Shown here in pieces: positions 53,455 through 64,000 of a stretch of 64,000 nucleotides of DNA. A model generated the notes under the pieces. The model did not search any database. It had not been told where the DNA came from and saw only the letters and a list, made by a program, of their open reading frames with translations. Within the stretch, counting starts at the first letter, position 1. Each line of letters opens with the position of its first letter. The position numbers were made by a program, and so were the translations under genes. The stretch comes from Myxococcales bacterium (GTDB taxonomy: Bacteria > Myxococcota_A > Polyangia > Polyangiales > Polyangiaceae), in assembly GCA_025359105.1 (NCBI GenBank), contig JANYHK010000073.1, forward strand, positions 25,373 through 89,372, in the 5' to 3' direction.

Positions 53455-54954
53455 ATGCCCTACGGGCCCGACACGCAGGCGCCGCACAAGGCCGACCCTG
53501 GCGAGCTGCCGGAAGGCGAGCGCCTCCTCGATCGCTACACCATCATCGATCGCGCAGGCTCGGGCGGGATGGCCAGCATCTACCGCGCGCTCGACGAACG
53601 GCTCGATCGCGTCGTCTGCGTGAAGCTGCTCCGCCTCGTGCTCGAGGGCTCGGGTAGCACCGCCGGCGGCAGCGTCTACCAGGCCACCTACTCGCACTTC
53701 CTGCAGGAGGCGCAGGCCCTGTCGAAGCTGCAGCACCCCAACACGCTACGCATCTACGACTTCGGCTACCTGGGCGACAGCGGGCGGCCGTTCCAGATCA
53801 GCGAGTACCTCGACGGCGGCAACCTCGAGGGGCGCGTGCGCCGTGCGGGCCCGATCGACCGCGAAGCCATCGAGCGCATCTTGGACCCCATCACCGCGGC
53901 CGTCACCGAAGCGCACGAGAACCGGATCATCCACCGCGACATCAAACCGTCGAACATCCTCTTCGCGCGCATCGGTGACACGCTCGTACCCAAGCTCGCC
54001 GACTTCGGCATCGCGCGGACCGAGCTCAAGAGGCACCGCCGCCCGGGCGATCCGGCGCCGCCCGCCGACGACGACGATCCGGCCGCGCTCAGCACGATCG
54101 CGCTCTTTTCGCCGCGCTGGGCCGCGCCCGAGCAGCTCTGTGGCGCGCCGGAGGGCCCCTACACGGACGTGTATGCGCTGGGCCTCCTCACCTTCTTCAT
54201 GCTGTCCGGGCGCGCCCCGTTCGACGATCCCGACGTGCGCGGCACCTTCAACGCGCGCGTCCGCTCGGACGATCTCCTCGACAAGCGTCTGCGCGAGCGC
54301 ATGACGGACGGGCCGGTGGTGACGGTCCTCGCGGCGGCAATGGCGGCCGACTCCGCCAAGCGGATCCGCTCGCCGGCCGAGCTCTTCACGCGCCTCCGCA
54401 CCGCGCTGCGACCCGAGAAGGCGTCGGCCCCGCCGAAGCTGCCCCCGATGCGCGCCAAGATGGATTCGGTGACGGTCGACCTCGAGTCGGTCGTCCGCAA
54501 GCCCGACGCGCCCGAGGTGCCGACCGCCGCCACCGAGAGCGCCCGCTCCGTCGGCCACTACCGCGTGCGCGTCGTCGAGGTGGACGACGCCCTCGACTTC
54601 ACGCGCGCGACGCCGACGGGCGAGGTCCGTTTTCGCATCTCTATGATCGCGGTGAACAACGCCCCGCTCCGCATCAACATCAAGGGGCTCAACTGCTTCG
54701 TCGCTTGGACGGACCGGACCGCGCGTCCGACCCCCGCTGTCGTCGCGACGCAGGACGGCTCGGTCGACCTCGTCTCCGCGCAGCGCGAGAAGATAGGGCG
54801 TATCTCCTGGTCCTTCGGCACACCATCTCACATTGGCCGCGTGTTTCTCGTGGACGGCGAGGAGTTGGTGATACCCTACGAGAATGCATCGTCGGCCGTG
54901 GTCGTGCACCTCGGCAGCGATCGCGAGCTAGTGGCCATGTGCAAGCGCGCGTAA
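53455..54954 (+). CDS. Hanks-type Ser/Thr protein kinase
   Basis: 499 residues. Kinase domain about 27-320: glycine loop GSGGMASIY, Lys in VVCVKLL, HRDIKPSN, DFGIAR, APEQL and DVYALG, all intact. Residues about 360-499 form a second domain of unknown family (beta-rich: HYRVRVVEVDD, VRFRISMIAVNNAPLRINIKG, RISWSFGTPSH). No membrane helix, so soluble. The purine-rich Shine-Dalgarno (GAGGGAG) abuts the ATG with almost no spacing. A second kinase gene starts 23 bp after its stop. Confidence 0.94.
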   Translation: MPYGPDTQAPHKADPGELPEGERLLDRYTIIDRAGSGGMASIYRALDERLDRVVCVKLLRLVLEGSGSTAGGSVYQATYSHFLQEAQALSKLQHPNTLRIYDFGYLGDSGRPFQISEYLDGGNLEGRVRRAGPIDREAIERILDPITAAVTEAHENRIIHRDIKPSNILFARIGDTLVPKLADFGIARTELKRHRRPGDPAPPADDDDPAALSTIALFSPRWAAPEQLCGAPEGPYTDVYALGLLTFFMLSGRAPFDDPDVRGTFNARVRSDDLLDKRLRERMTDGPVVTVLAAAMAADSAKRIRSPAELFTRLRTALRPEKASAPPKLPPMRAKMDSVTVDLESVVRKPDAPEVPTAATESARSVGHYRVRVVEVDDALDFTRATPTGEVRFRISMIAVNNAPLRINIKGLNCFVAWTDRTARPTPAVVATQDGSVDLVSAQREKIGRISWSFGTPSHIGRVFLVDGEELVIPYENASSAVVVHLGSDRELVAMCKRA

Positions 54955-54977
54955 CGTAACGCGCCCGGGCGCCTGGT

Positions 54978-57299
<2,322 letters not shown>

Positions 57300-57494
57300 C
57301 TGCGAACGGGAGGCGGGAGGTGGGATGCGACCGACACCGCGTAGCGGGTCATTGCCCGCGGCGTCGAGCGCATCCCCCCCGACACTGAGCAAAGGACGCG
57401 CCACCGCGGCGGACGCCTTCTGCGGCGACCTTGCCGCAGGGCCGTGCAAATTCTGACGGCATCCAGCGAAATTCCGGCTAAGAGCGGGAGCACA

Positions 57495-58970
57495 ATGTTC
57501 CAGGAGCAACTCGAGCACGCCGACGGGCGCGTGGAGCTGAAGGAGGGGGTCGTCCTGGACGATCCCGCGCTCTACAACGAGGACCTCGCCCCCACGAGCG
57601 TGAAGAAACGCACGTGGACGACGTACACGTACGCCGCGCTGTGGATCTCGATGGCGCACTGCATCCCGACGTACATGCTCGCGTCGGGCCTGGTCGCTCC
57701 CGAGCCCAGGGGTCCGGGGATGAACTGGTGGCAGGCCCTGCTCACCATCCTCGTCGGCAACGCGATCGTCCTCCTGCCCATCCTCGCCAACTCGCACCCA
57801 GGGACGAAGTACGGCATCCCCTTCCCCGTCTTCGCGCGCGCGGCCTACGGCGTCTTCGGCGCGAACGTGCCTGCGGTCATGCGCGCCCTCGTGGCGTGCG
57901 GCTGGTTCGGGATCCAGTGCTGGATCGGCGGCCAGGCGCTCTCGACGTTCTTCCGCTCGCTCGCGCCGGGTCTGTACGTGCAGCTGAACGCGAGCCCCAT
58001 CGCGGGCCACGGCCTCACCGAATGGGTGAGCTTCCTCCTCTTCTGGGGGCTCAACATCCTCATCGTGTACCGCGGCATGGAGGTCCTCCGTAAAGTCGAG
58101 AACTGGGCGGCTCCGTACGTCCTCGTCATGACGATGCTCCTCGTCGTCTGGGCGATCACCGAGGCCAAAGGGCTCGGGCCGATGCTGACGGCGCCCAACC
58201 ACTTCGCGACCTTCGGCGACTTCTGGAAGAAATTCGTCCCCAGCGTCACCGCGATGATCGGCTTCTGGGCGACGCTCTCGCTGAACATGCCGGACTTCAC
58301 GCGGTTCGGCCGCTCGCAGCGCGAGCAAGCCATCGGCCAGGTCATCGCGCTGCCGACGACGATGACCCTCTTCGCCGCGATGGGCGTCTTCATCACCAGC
58401 GCGTCGGCGGTGATCTACGGCGAAGCGGTGTGGGATCCGGTCGACCTGGTCGGCCACTTCACGTCGCGCATCGTCGTCGCCATCGCGATGTTCACCGTCG
58501 TCGTCGCGACGTTGAGCGTGAACATCGCCGCCAACGTCGTCTCCCCGGCGAACGACTTCGCCAACCTCTCCCCGCGCCGCATCAGCTTCCGCACCGGCGG
58601 GCTCATCACCGGCGTCGTCGGCATCCTCATGATGCCATGGAAGCTCATCGCCGATCCCAGCGGCTACATCTTCAAGTGGCTGCTCGGCTACTCCGGGGGT
58701 CTCGGCTCGATCGCGGGCGTCCTCATCTGCGACTACTGGTTCATCCGAAAGAAGCGCCTCGCGCTCGCGGACCTCTATCGGCGCGAGGGTGAGTACTCCT
58801 ACACGAGCCACGGCACGAACTGGATCGCCGTCGGCGCGACGCTGGTGGGGTGCTTTCTCGCGTGGATCGGCCTCGTCTTCGATCCGCTGCGCGTCCTCTT
58901 CGACTACGCGTGGTTCTCCGGTGGTCTCGGCTCGGCCGCCGTCTATGCGCTGCTCATGAGGCGCCGCTAG
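57495..58970 (+). CDS. NCS1 family nucleobase/hydantoin/allantoin permease
   Basis: 491 residues from ATG 57495, which has GGGAG five bases upstream. It has about 12 membrane helices. NCS1 signatures are visible: NEDLAPTSVKKRTWTTYTYAALWISM at the N-terminus, GWFGIQCWIGGQAL, FWATLSLNMPDFTRFGRSQ and NVVSPANDFANLSPRRISF. The family includes Mhp1 (hydantoins), PucI (allantoin) and uracil/cytosine carriers. The dihydropyrimidinase 4 kb away suggests pyrimidine or hydantoin uptake and breakdown. Convergent with a Ser/Thr kinase, stops 5 bp apart. Confidence 0.94.
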   Translation: MFQEQLEHADGRVELKEGVVLDDPALYNEDLAPTSVKKRTWTTYTYAALWISMAHCIPTYMLASGLVAPEPRGPGMNWWQALLTILVGNAIVLLPILANSHPGTKYGIPFPVFARAAYGVFGANVPAVMRALVACGWFGIQCWIGGQALSTFFRSLAPGLYVQLNASPIAGHGLTEWVSFLLFWGLNILIVYRGMEVLRKVENWAAPYVLVMTMLLVVWAITEAKGLGPMLTAPNHFATFGDFWKKFVPSVTAMIGFWATLSLNMPDFTRFGRSQREQAIGQVIALPTTMTLFAAMGVFITSASAVIYGEAVWDPVDLVGHFTSRIVVAIAMFTVVVATLSVNIAANVVSPANDFANLSPRRISFRTGGLITGVVGILMMPWKLIADPSGYIFKWLLGYSGGLGSIAGVLICDYWFIRKKRLALADLYRREGEYSYTSHGTNWIAVGATLVGCFLAWIGLVFDPLRVLFDYAWFSGGLGSAAVYALLMRRR

Positions 58971-58975
58971 ACGCG

Positions 58976-60262
58976 CTACCGAGCCCGCGTCTTGCGCGGG
59001 GCGGCTGCGCGGCTGCGTGCTGCGCTGGGCGCGCCTGCACCCGCCGTCGTGGTCGGGGTTGCGGACGGGGCCGAGGCGGTCGCGGCAGTGCTCGGGGGTT
59101 TCGAGAACGACCAGGCTGCGACGCTGCACGCGACCAGCACCACGCCGGCGACCGCGCCGATGAGGAGGCCCCACACCGGCGCGAGGCGCGGTGGCGCAAA
59201 AGAAACGAAGTTCGTCGTGGGGGCGACGGACGGGGGCGACGGCACGTAGGCATACGGCGTCCCCAGCACCTGCGCGCGAACCGAGCCCTCCGAGGGGGCA
59301 CGGGCATGCGGGGCCTCCATCTCCACTGCCGCCGAGGGTTCCGCGGGCGTCATGGTTTCGAGGATGCGCACCAGCGCCGCGCGACCGCGTTCGCCGTCCA
59401 CGACGCGGGACATCAGCGCCACCATCTCGGCGGCGTCGAGCGTTCGCGCCGCCGGATTGGCGGCGAGACCGCGGCGAAGGGCGTCCACCACGGGGGCCGG
59501 CAACCCTGCCCGGAGGAGCTCGATCGGCGGGATCTCGGGCTCGGCCATCATGCGCAGGAACTCGAGCTCGGTGGCGGCGCCGCGCGTGAACGCCGGGCGG
59601 CCCGTGAGCAGCTCACGTAGCACGAGGCACGCCGCGTACACGTCGGTGGCCGGCGTGATGATGCCCCCCCTCACCTGCTCGGGCGCCATGTAGCCGTCGG
59701 TGCCCTTGATGAGGCCGTCGTGCGTGTCGCTCAGGGTGCCGCTCACCTTCGCGATGCCGAAGTCGGCGAGCTTCACGAAGCCGTCCCGCGGCACGAGCAC
59801 GTTGCCCGGCGACACGTCGCGATGCACCACCGGCGCCGGCACCCCCGTCGCTGGATCCCGGGCGGCGTGGGCCGCCGCGAGCGCCGCGAAGACGCGCTTG
59901 GCCACGTAGTAGGCCGCGTCGTCGCCGAGTCGATGCCCCCGTGCCCGCAGCGTGCTCCGCAGGCGCGCCAGCGTGATCCCGTCGACGTACTCGAGGACCA
60001 GCGCGAGCTCCCCTTGATCCGCGAGAAACTCGTAGAGGCGCACGATGGCCGGATGGCTGAGGCGCGCGTAGGCCATCGCCTCGTGGGCGAGCATACGGGC
60101 CATCGTCGGGTCCTTGCGGTAGCGAGGCAAGAGCCGCTTGATGACGACGTAGCGCGCGAAGTCGAACGGACCACGCGAGGTCGCGAGGAGCACCTCGCTC
60201 GTGCCGCCCATCCCTAGACGGCGCACGACCGTATAAGGACCAATCTTCGCCGCGTCCGTCAT
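58976..60262 (-). CDS. Membrane-anchored Ser/Thr protein kinase
   Basis: 428 residues. Kinase domain 8-285: GMGGTSEVLLA, VVIKRLL, HRDVSPGNVL (Val-Ser in place of the usual Ile-Lys after HRD, common in myxobacterial kinases), DFGIAK, APEQV, DVYAACLVL. One transmembrane helix at about 362-385 is followed by a short Ala/Thr/Arg-rich tail, so no real extracellular sensor domain. Lies between the permease and the hybrid histidine kinase. Confidence 0.93.
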   Translation of the reverse strand: MTDAAKIGPYTVVRRLGMGGTSEVLLATSRGPFDFARYVVIKRLLPRYRKDPTMARMLAHEAMAYARLSHPAIVRLYEFLADQGELALVLEYVDGITLARLRSTLRARGHRLGDDAAYYVAKRVFAALAAAHAARDPATGVPAPVVHRDVSPGNVLVPRDGFVKLADFGIAKVSGTLSDTHDGLIKGTDGYMAPEQVRGGIITPATDVYAACLVLRELLTGRPAFTRGAATELEFLRMMAEPEIPPIELLRAGLPAPVVDALRRGLAANPAARTLDAAEMVALMSRVVDGERGRAALVRILETMTPAEPSAAVEMEAPHARAPSEGSVRAQVLGTPYAYVPSPPSVAPTTNFVSFAPPRLAPVWGLLIGAVAGVVLVACSVAAWSFSKPPSTAATASAPSATPTTTAGAGAPSAARSRAAAPRKTRAR

Positions 60263-60305
60263 CCCTGCCGGCAGCTTCTACACGACGAGACGGCGCTTTC
60301 TACCC

Positions 60306-60334
60306 GACGGTTTCCTACAAATCGCCTAACCGTC
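60306..60334. repeat. Inverted repeat at the hybrid kinase stop
   Basis: GACGGTT (60306-60312) and AACCGTC (60328-60334) are exact 7-bp arms with a 15-bp loop. They straddle the TGA of the hybrid kinase on the minus strand. It may fold as a hairpin at the end of that message or lie in the leader of the downstream Ser/Thr kinase. No U-run follows, so a strong intrinsic terminator is unlikely. Confidence 0.35.
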
Positions 60335-62528
60335 AACGAGACGCGGCAGAGACGGCCGCAAGGACGCGACGCAGCTCGGCGAAGTCGAACGGCTTGGCAA
60401 CGCGGCGGTTCGGCACCGCGTCGAGGAACGTACGCGACGCCGGTGTGAACGCGCCGGCAGTCATGAACACGAACGACGCGGCGAGCTCAGGCCGCGCCGC
60501 GACGCTCTGACGGTAGACCTCCGCGCCGCTGACGCCGGGCATCATCAGGTCGCAGAAGACGACATCGTAGCTCTCCGTCTCGAGGCGAAGAAGGGCGTCC
60601 TCTCCCGACGTCGACAGCGTGACCTCGTGCTCGCGTCCGAAGATCTTCTGCAGCACGCGCCCGATCGGTGGCTCGTCGTCGACGACGAGGATCCGGAGCC
60701 CGCCCGTCGCGGCAGACGTCGGCGCCGGCGCCACGGTGCGCGAGCGGGGGGCCGGCGTCGCGGCGGGCAGGGTCACCCGTGCGATGGTCCCCTTCCCCGG
60801 CTCGCTCTCCAGCTCGATCGACCCGCCGAGCGCGTCGACGATGGCGTGGCAGATCGACAGGCCGAGGCCGGTCCCGACGCCGACGGGCTTCGTCGTGTAG
60901 AACGGGTCGAACACGCGGGCGAGATCCGAGGGGGGGATGCCCACGCCGGAGTCCTGGATCTCGATCACCGCCGCGCCGGTGGGCCCCGTCGACGTCGTCA
61001 CGCGCAGCACGTGGTCGTGCCCCTCGGGCAATGCCTGGACGGCGTTGACGACCAGGTTCAGGAAGACCTGCGACAGCCGCGCGTCGCTCCCGAGGACGCG
61101 CGGTACCTCGCCGTAGTCACGCTCGAGGCGCGCGCGGTGGCGGATCTCGTTGTCCGCCATGTGAAGCGCGGTATCGAGCACCGTGCGGACGTCGAGCGGG
61201 CGCGCGCGCGCGTCCTCGGCGGGGCTCGAGAACGTCCTGAGATCGGCCACGATGTCACGCACACGCCGCCCGCCGCTGACGGCGTCCTGGATCGCCGGCT
61301 GCAACTCCTCGAGGCGCGCCACGATCGGCTCGGCCTCGGCGAGCGCCATGATCTCCCCGACCGCGCGCTGGACGAAGTCGAGGTTCGCCAGAACGTACGC
61401 GAGGGGGTTGTTGACCTCGTGCGCCACGCCGGCCGCGAGCGTGCCCACGCTGACCATGCGATCGGCGTGCTGGAGCTGCAGCCGGATGCGCCGCCTCTCG
61501 GTGATGTCGCGGGCGAACAGGAGCGTCGCCTCGGCCCCGTCGAAGTCGACGAAGTGCTGCGTCGCCTCGACGAAGATGACCATCCCGTCGCGGCGCAACA
61601 TGCGCAGCTCGCTCGGCGCCCCACCCATGCGATCGAGCAGCGCGCGATCGTCCACGGCGACGAGCTCGCGGAACGGAAGGTCCACCAGGTCGAGGGCGTC
61701 GGCGTAGCCCAGGATCCTCCCGGCGAGCGGGTTGGCGTAGACGATGAACTGGCTCCGATGGACGAAGATCGCGTCGGGCGCGTGCTCGATGAGCTTGCGG
61801 AAGCTCGACTCGCTGCGCGCGAGCGCGGTCTCGACGGCCCGCCGCTCGCTGATGTCCTCGGCGACGAGCAGCGCCACCGCCCGCCCGCCGATGCGCACCG
61901 AGAGCGACCGCACCTGAAACCACGTGGTCCGCCCGTCCTGCCCGAGGAACCGAAGCTCGCGCAGGAGCACCGGTTCTCCCGTCACGACGACGCGCTCGAC
62001 CTGCGCGCGAAACGCCTCACGCAGGCTCGGCGGGTACGCGAGCTCGTCCAGCCGCTTGCCCACGATCTCGGAGCTCGCGCGCCCGAGCAGCTGCGCGTGC
62101 GCCTCGTTCGACAGGACGCAGGTGCCGTCGTCCCCGAAGGCCACGACCGGCGACGGGAACGCGTCGAAGAACGTCTGCGCGAGCGGCTCGTCCGTGGTGG
62201 TGACGGCGCGCAGTCGACAGTAGAGGAGCTCGCCGTGCGGATCGGCCTGCCACGACATCCAGCGGTACGAGCCGTCGGGTTGCCGCCAGCGCGCATCGAA
62301 GACGCCGCGGATCCCGCGCTCGGCAAAGCCCTGGAGGGACTTGGTGGTCTGCTCGCGGTCGTCGGGGTGCACCAGCTCCACGCACGGCCGGCCGACGAGC
62401 TCCGCCTCCGCGCACCCCAGAACGATGAGGAGCGAGGCGTTGACGTGGTGGACTCGTCCCTCCGCGTCGAGCACGCAAAGCGCCTCGCGCGACTGGGAGA
62501 AGAAGCTCTCGAAAACGGCTGCCGTCAC
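60333..62528 (-). CDS. PAS-containing hybrid sensor histidine kinase
   Basis: 731 residues, cytoplasmic, with no transmembrane helix. There are three PAS domains (about 5-115, 118-235 and 237-350). HisKA has His370 in AAGVAHEVNNPL, followed by an HATPase_c domain (N-box FLNLVVNAVQAL, G1 DSGVGI, GTGLGLSICHAI). The C-terminal receiver (about 610-731) has acceptor Asp660 in FCDLMMPG and Lys in VAKPF. The receiver is at the end, so phosphate may pass on to an unlinked partner. Signal unknown; redox or small-molecule sensing through PAS is possible. Confidence 0.95.
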   Translation of the reverse strand: MTAAVFESFFSQSREALCVLDAEGRVHHVNASLLIVLGCAEAELVGRPCVELVHPDDREQTTKSLQGFAERGIRGVFDARWRQPDGSYRWMSWQADPHGELLYCRLRAVTTTDEPLAQTFFDAFPSPVVAFGDDGTCVLSNEAHAQLLGRASSEIVGKRLDELAYPPSLREAFRAQVERVVVTGEPVLLRELRFLGQDGRTTWFQVRSLSVRIGGRAVALLVAEDISERRAVETALARSESSFRKLIEHAPDAIFVHRSQFIVYANPLAGRILGYADALDLVDLPFRELVAVDDRALLDRMGGAPSELRMLRRDGMVIFVEATQHFVDFDGAEATLLFARDITERRRIRLQLQHADRMVSVGTLAAGVAHEVNNPLAYVLANLDFVQRAVGEIMALAEAEPIVARLEELQPAIQDAVSGGRRVRDIVADLRTFSSPAEDARARPLDVRTVLDTALHMADNEIRHRARLERDYGEVPRVLGSDARLSQVFLNLVVNAVQALPEGHDHVLRVTTSTGPTGAAVIEIQDSGVGIPPSDLARVFDPFYTTKPVGVGTGLGLSICHAIVDALGGSIELESEPGKGTIARVTLPAATPAPRSRTVAPAPTSAATGGLRILVVDDEPPIGRVLQKIFGREHEVTLSTSGEDALLRLETESYDVVFCDLMMPGVSGAEVYRQSVAARPELAASFVFMTAGAFTPASRTFLDAVPNRRVAKPFDFAELRRVLAAVSAASR

Positions 62529-62628
62529 GAAGGCCCTGAACGGCGTGACGCGGCAGCCCTTTAGCGAGCGGGTAAACGCGGCTGGACGCCCGAGCTCGGC
62601 GGTGACGCGGTCGCGATCGCGCTCCCCG

Positions 62629-63891
62629 TCAGAGGCTGAACGTGCTGCGCTTCACGAAGCGGCCGTCGCCCGTCTTTCCCGTGTACTTCCCGTTCTCGAC
62701 GACGACCTTGCCGTGCGAGAGGACGTGTGTCGGATAGCCCACGACCTCTCGGCCTTCGTACGGCGTGTAGTCCACGCGCATGTGGAGGGTCTTGTCGCTG
62801 AGAACGTGCTTCTTCTCGGGATCCCAGACGAGGAGATCGGCGTCGGCCCCCACGGCGACGGTTCCCTTCTTGGGGTAGAGGCCGAAGATCTTCGCCGGCG
62901 CGGTGCTCGTGATCTCCACGAAGCGGTTCATCGAGATGCGGCCGGCGCGGACGCCGCCGTCCCAGAGCATGTACATGCGCGTCTCCACGCCGGGCATGCC
63001 GTTGGGGATCTTGGCGAAGCTGCCGGTGCCGAGATCCTTCTGCCCCTTCATGCAGAACGGGCAGTGGTCGGTCGAGACGACCTGGAGATCGTGGGTGCGG
63101 AGGCCGCGCCAGAGGTCCTCCTGCATGCTCTTCGGGCGCAGGGGCGGCGTGCACACGAACTTCGCTCCTTCGAAGCCGGGGCGGGCGAGATCGTCCTCCG
63201 ACAAGAAGAGGTACTGCGGGCACGTCTCCGCGTAGGCGGGCAGACCGCGGTCGCGCGCCTCGGTGACCTGCTTCAGCGCGCGCTCGGCCGACAGGTGCAC
63301 GATGTACACGGGCGCGCCGGCCATCTCGGCCAGGCAGATGGCGCGATGGGTCCCCTCGGCCTCGGCGATCTGGGGGCGGGTGAGCGCGTGGTAGATGGGC
63401 GCCGTGTGCCCCTTCGCCAGCGCCTGCTGGACGAGGATGTCGATCGGGATGCCGTTCTCGGCGTGCATGCAGATGAGCGCGCCGATGTCTGCCGCCCGCT
63501 GCATGCCGCGGAAGATCTGCCCGTCGTCGACGAAGAGAACGCCCGGGTAGGCCATGAACATCTTGAAGGAGGTGATCCCCTCCGACACGAGCTGCCCCAT
63601 CTCCTCGATGGTCGAGTCGTTCACGTCCGTCATGATCATGTGGAACGCGTAGTCGACGGCCCCCTTGCCCTCGGCCTTGGCGTGCCAGGTGTCTAGCCCC
63701 TTCCGGAGCGGATCCCCCTTGGCCTGGATGGCGAAGTCGACGATGCACGTCGTCCCGCCGTGGGCCGCGGCGAGCGTGCCGGACTCGAAGACGTCGACGG
63801 AGGACGTGCCGCCGAACGGCATGTCGAGGTGCGTGTGCGCATCGATGCCGCCTGGGATCACGTACTGCCCAACGGCATCGATCGTCTTGTC
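62629..63891 (-). CDS. hydA: Dihydropyrimidinase/hydantoinase, 5' end lost at a junction
   Basis: About 420 residues of a cyclic amidohydrolase: PGGIDAHTHLD (first metal His pair), SFKMFMAY (carbamylated Lys), CMHAENG, IVHLSAERA and VVSTDHCPF (remaining ligands), ending HGKVVVENGKYTGKTG. It hydrolyses 5,6-dihydropyrimidines or hydantoins. The normal first about 50 residues (a small beta-sandwich with a 'KNGTIV..' start) are missing. Upstream of about 'DKTIDAVGQYV' (63891) the frame stays open but is no longer family-like. The plus strand there encodes part of another protein. Called partial; functional only if the true 5' end exists elsewhere. Confidence 0.85.
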   Translation of the reverse strand, partial: DKTIDAVGQYVIPGGIDAHTHLDMPFGGTSSVDVFESGTLAAAHGGTTCIVDFAIQAKGDPLRKGLDTWHAKAEGKGAVDYAFHMIMTDVNDSTIEEMGQLVSEGITSFKMFMAYPGVLFVDDGQIFRGMQRAADIGALICMHAENGIPIDILVQQALAKGHTAPIYHALTRPQIAEAEGTHRAICLAEMAGAPVYIVHLSAERALKQVTEARDRGLPAYAETCPQYLFLSEDDLARPGFEGAKFVCTPPLRPKSMQEDLWRGLRTHDLQVVSTDHCPFCMKGQKDLGTGSFAKIPNGMPGVETRMYMLWDGGVRAGRISMNRFVEITSTAPAKIFGLYPKKGTVAVGADADLLVWDPEKKHVLSDKTLHMRVDYTPYEGREVVGYPTHVLSHGKVVVENGKYTGKTGDGRFVKRSTFSL

Positions 63892-64000
63892 GGGCACCTC
63901 GAAAAACACGGCATCAAGGCGATCTTCATCCTCGACTACAGCAATCAATTGTACGAGAAGGATAGCTCGGTGCAAACCGAGGCGGGCCGCCGTGCCTTCG
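63880..64000 (+). CDS. Fragment of a glycoside hydrolase, cut by the window edge
   Basis: Plus-strand reading from about 63880 gives IDRLVGHLEKHGIKAIF followed by ILDYSNQLYEKDSSVQTEAGRRAF up to the edge. This pattern (GIxxxFILDYxNxLYE ... TEAGRxAF) is what I know from the first third of GH5/GH39-type cellulases and related TIM-barrel hydrolases. The piece has 55% GC over the last 100 bp against about 70% elsewhere. It uses codons rare in the rest of the window (CAA, TTG, AAA). It abuts the dihydropyrimidinase head to head at a junction near 63875-63905, so it is probably foreign DNA or an assembly artefact. Confidence 0.6.

Noticed and set aside
60263..60345. Strong intrinsic terminator after the hybrid kinase
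   Set aside because: A 7-bp inverted repeat exists but the loop is 15 nt and no T-run follows; listed only as an inverted repeat.

Overview
The window is high-GC DNA (roughly 70%) densely packed with genes and looks like a chromosome of a myxobacterium (Myxococcota, probably a Polyangia-type genome). The clues are three Hanks-type Ser/Thr kinases, a PAS-rich hybrid histidine kinase, paired PilZ proteins, an S46 exopeptidase and a large Wzx/Wzy-type polysaccharide locus. This placement is inferred from gene content and base composition only. No rRNA, tRNA, CRISPR array, transposase or phage gene was seen.

Layout. 1-5.5 kb: end of a CxxCH (cytochrome-c-like) protein, the RNA-binding protein Tex, a UbiB/ABC1-like kinase divergent from tex across a 14-unit hexamer repeat, and two tandem PilZ proteins. 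5.6-12 kb: a tight operon of a NadE-like synthetase, an asparagine synthase, an AMP-forming acyl/aminoacyl ligase, a HemK-like methyltransferase, an acyl carrier protein and a secreted SGNH-like protein. 12.4-46.5 kb: the exopolysaccharide locus. It contains an initiating glycosyl-phosphate transferase, glycosyltransferases (GT4, two GT2, WecG-type, DUF6492), two left-handed beta-helix acyltransferases, a FemAB/CelD-like N-acyltransferase, methyltransferases, two paralogous beta-helix lipoproteins, a second asparagine synthase, a fused double alpha/beta hydrolase, Wzx flippase, Wzy-like polymerase/ligase, a Wzc-like chain-length protein with a separate degenerate kinase-like partner, an outer-membrane barrel and a short Wza-type lipoprotein. 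Embedded in it (30.1-36.4 kb) is an amino acid:carrier-protein ligase module: AcpS, carrier protein, acyl-CoA dehydrogenase, class-II-synthetase-like ligase, DUF1839 protein and a GH2 enzyme. 46.6-57.3 kb: uncharacterised and housekeeping genes, including a SprT-DUF2786 protein, an Ogt-AlkA fusion, an S46 dipeptidyl peptidase and two Ser/Thr kinases, one with an extremely Gln-rich N-terminus. 57.5-63.9 kb: an NCS1 nucleobase/hydantoin permease and a dihydropyrimidinase flank a third Ser/Thr kinase and a hybrid histidine kinase.

How it fits together. The central 34 kb can build, flip, polymerise, measure and export a lipid-linked heteropolysaccharide. What is unusual is that two separate carrier-protein activation systems (AMP-ligase/ACP and aminoacyl-CP ligase/CP) and two asparagine synthases sit in or next to it. 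This suggests a polymer, or a small molecule made beside it, carrying amide-linked amino-acid or acyl groups. That is inference.

The right-hand edge is abnormal. Within about 63875-63905 the dihydropyrimidinase reading on the minus strand stops looking like its family, and the last ~100 bp (55% GC) read on the plus strand as a piece of a glycoside hydrolase. This points to a recombination breakpoint or an assembly chimera.
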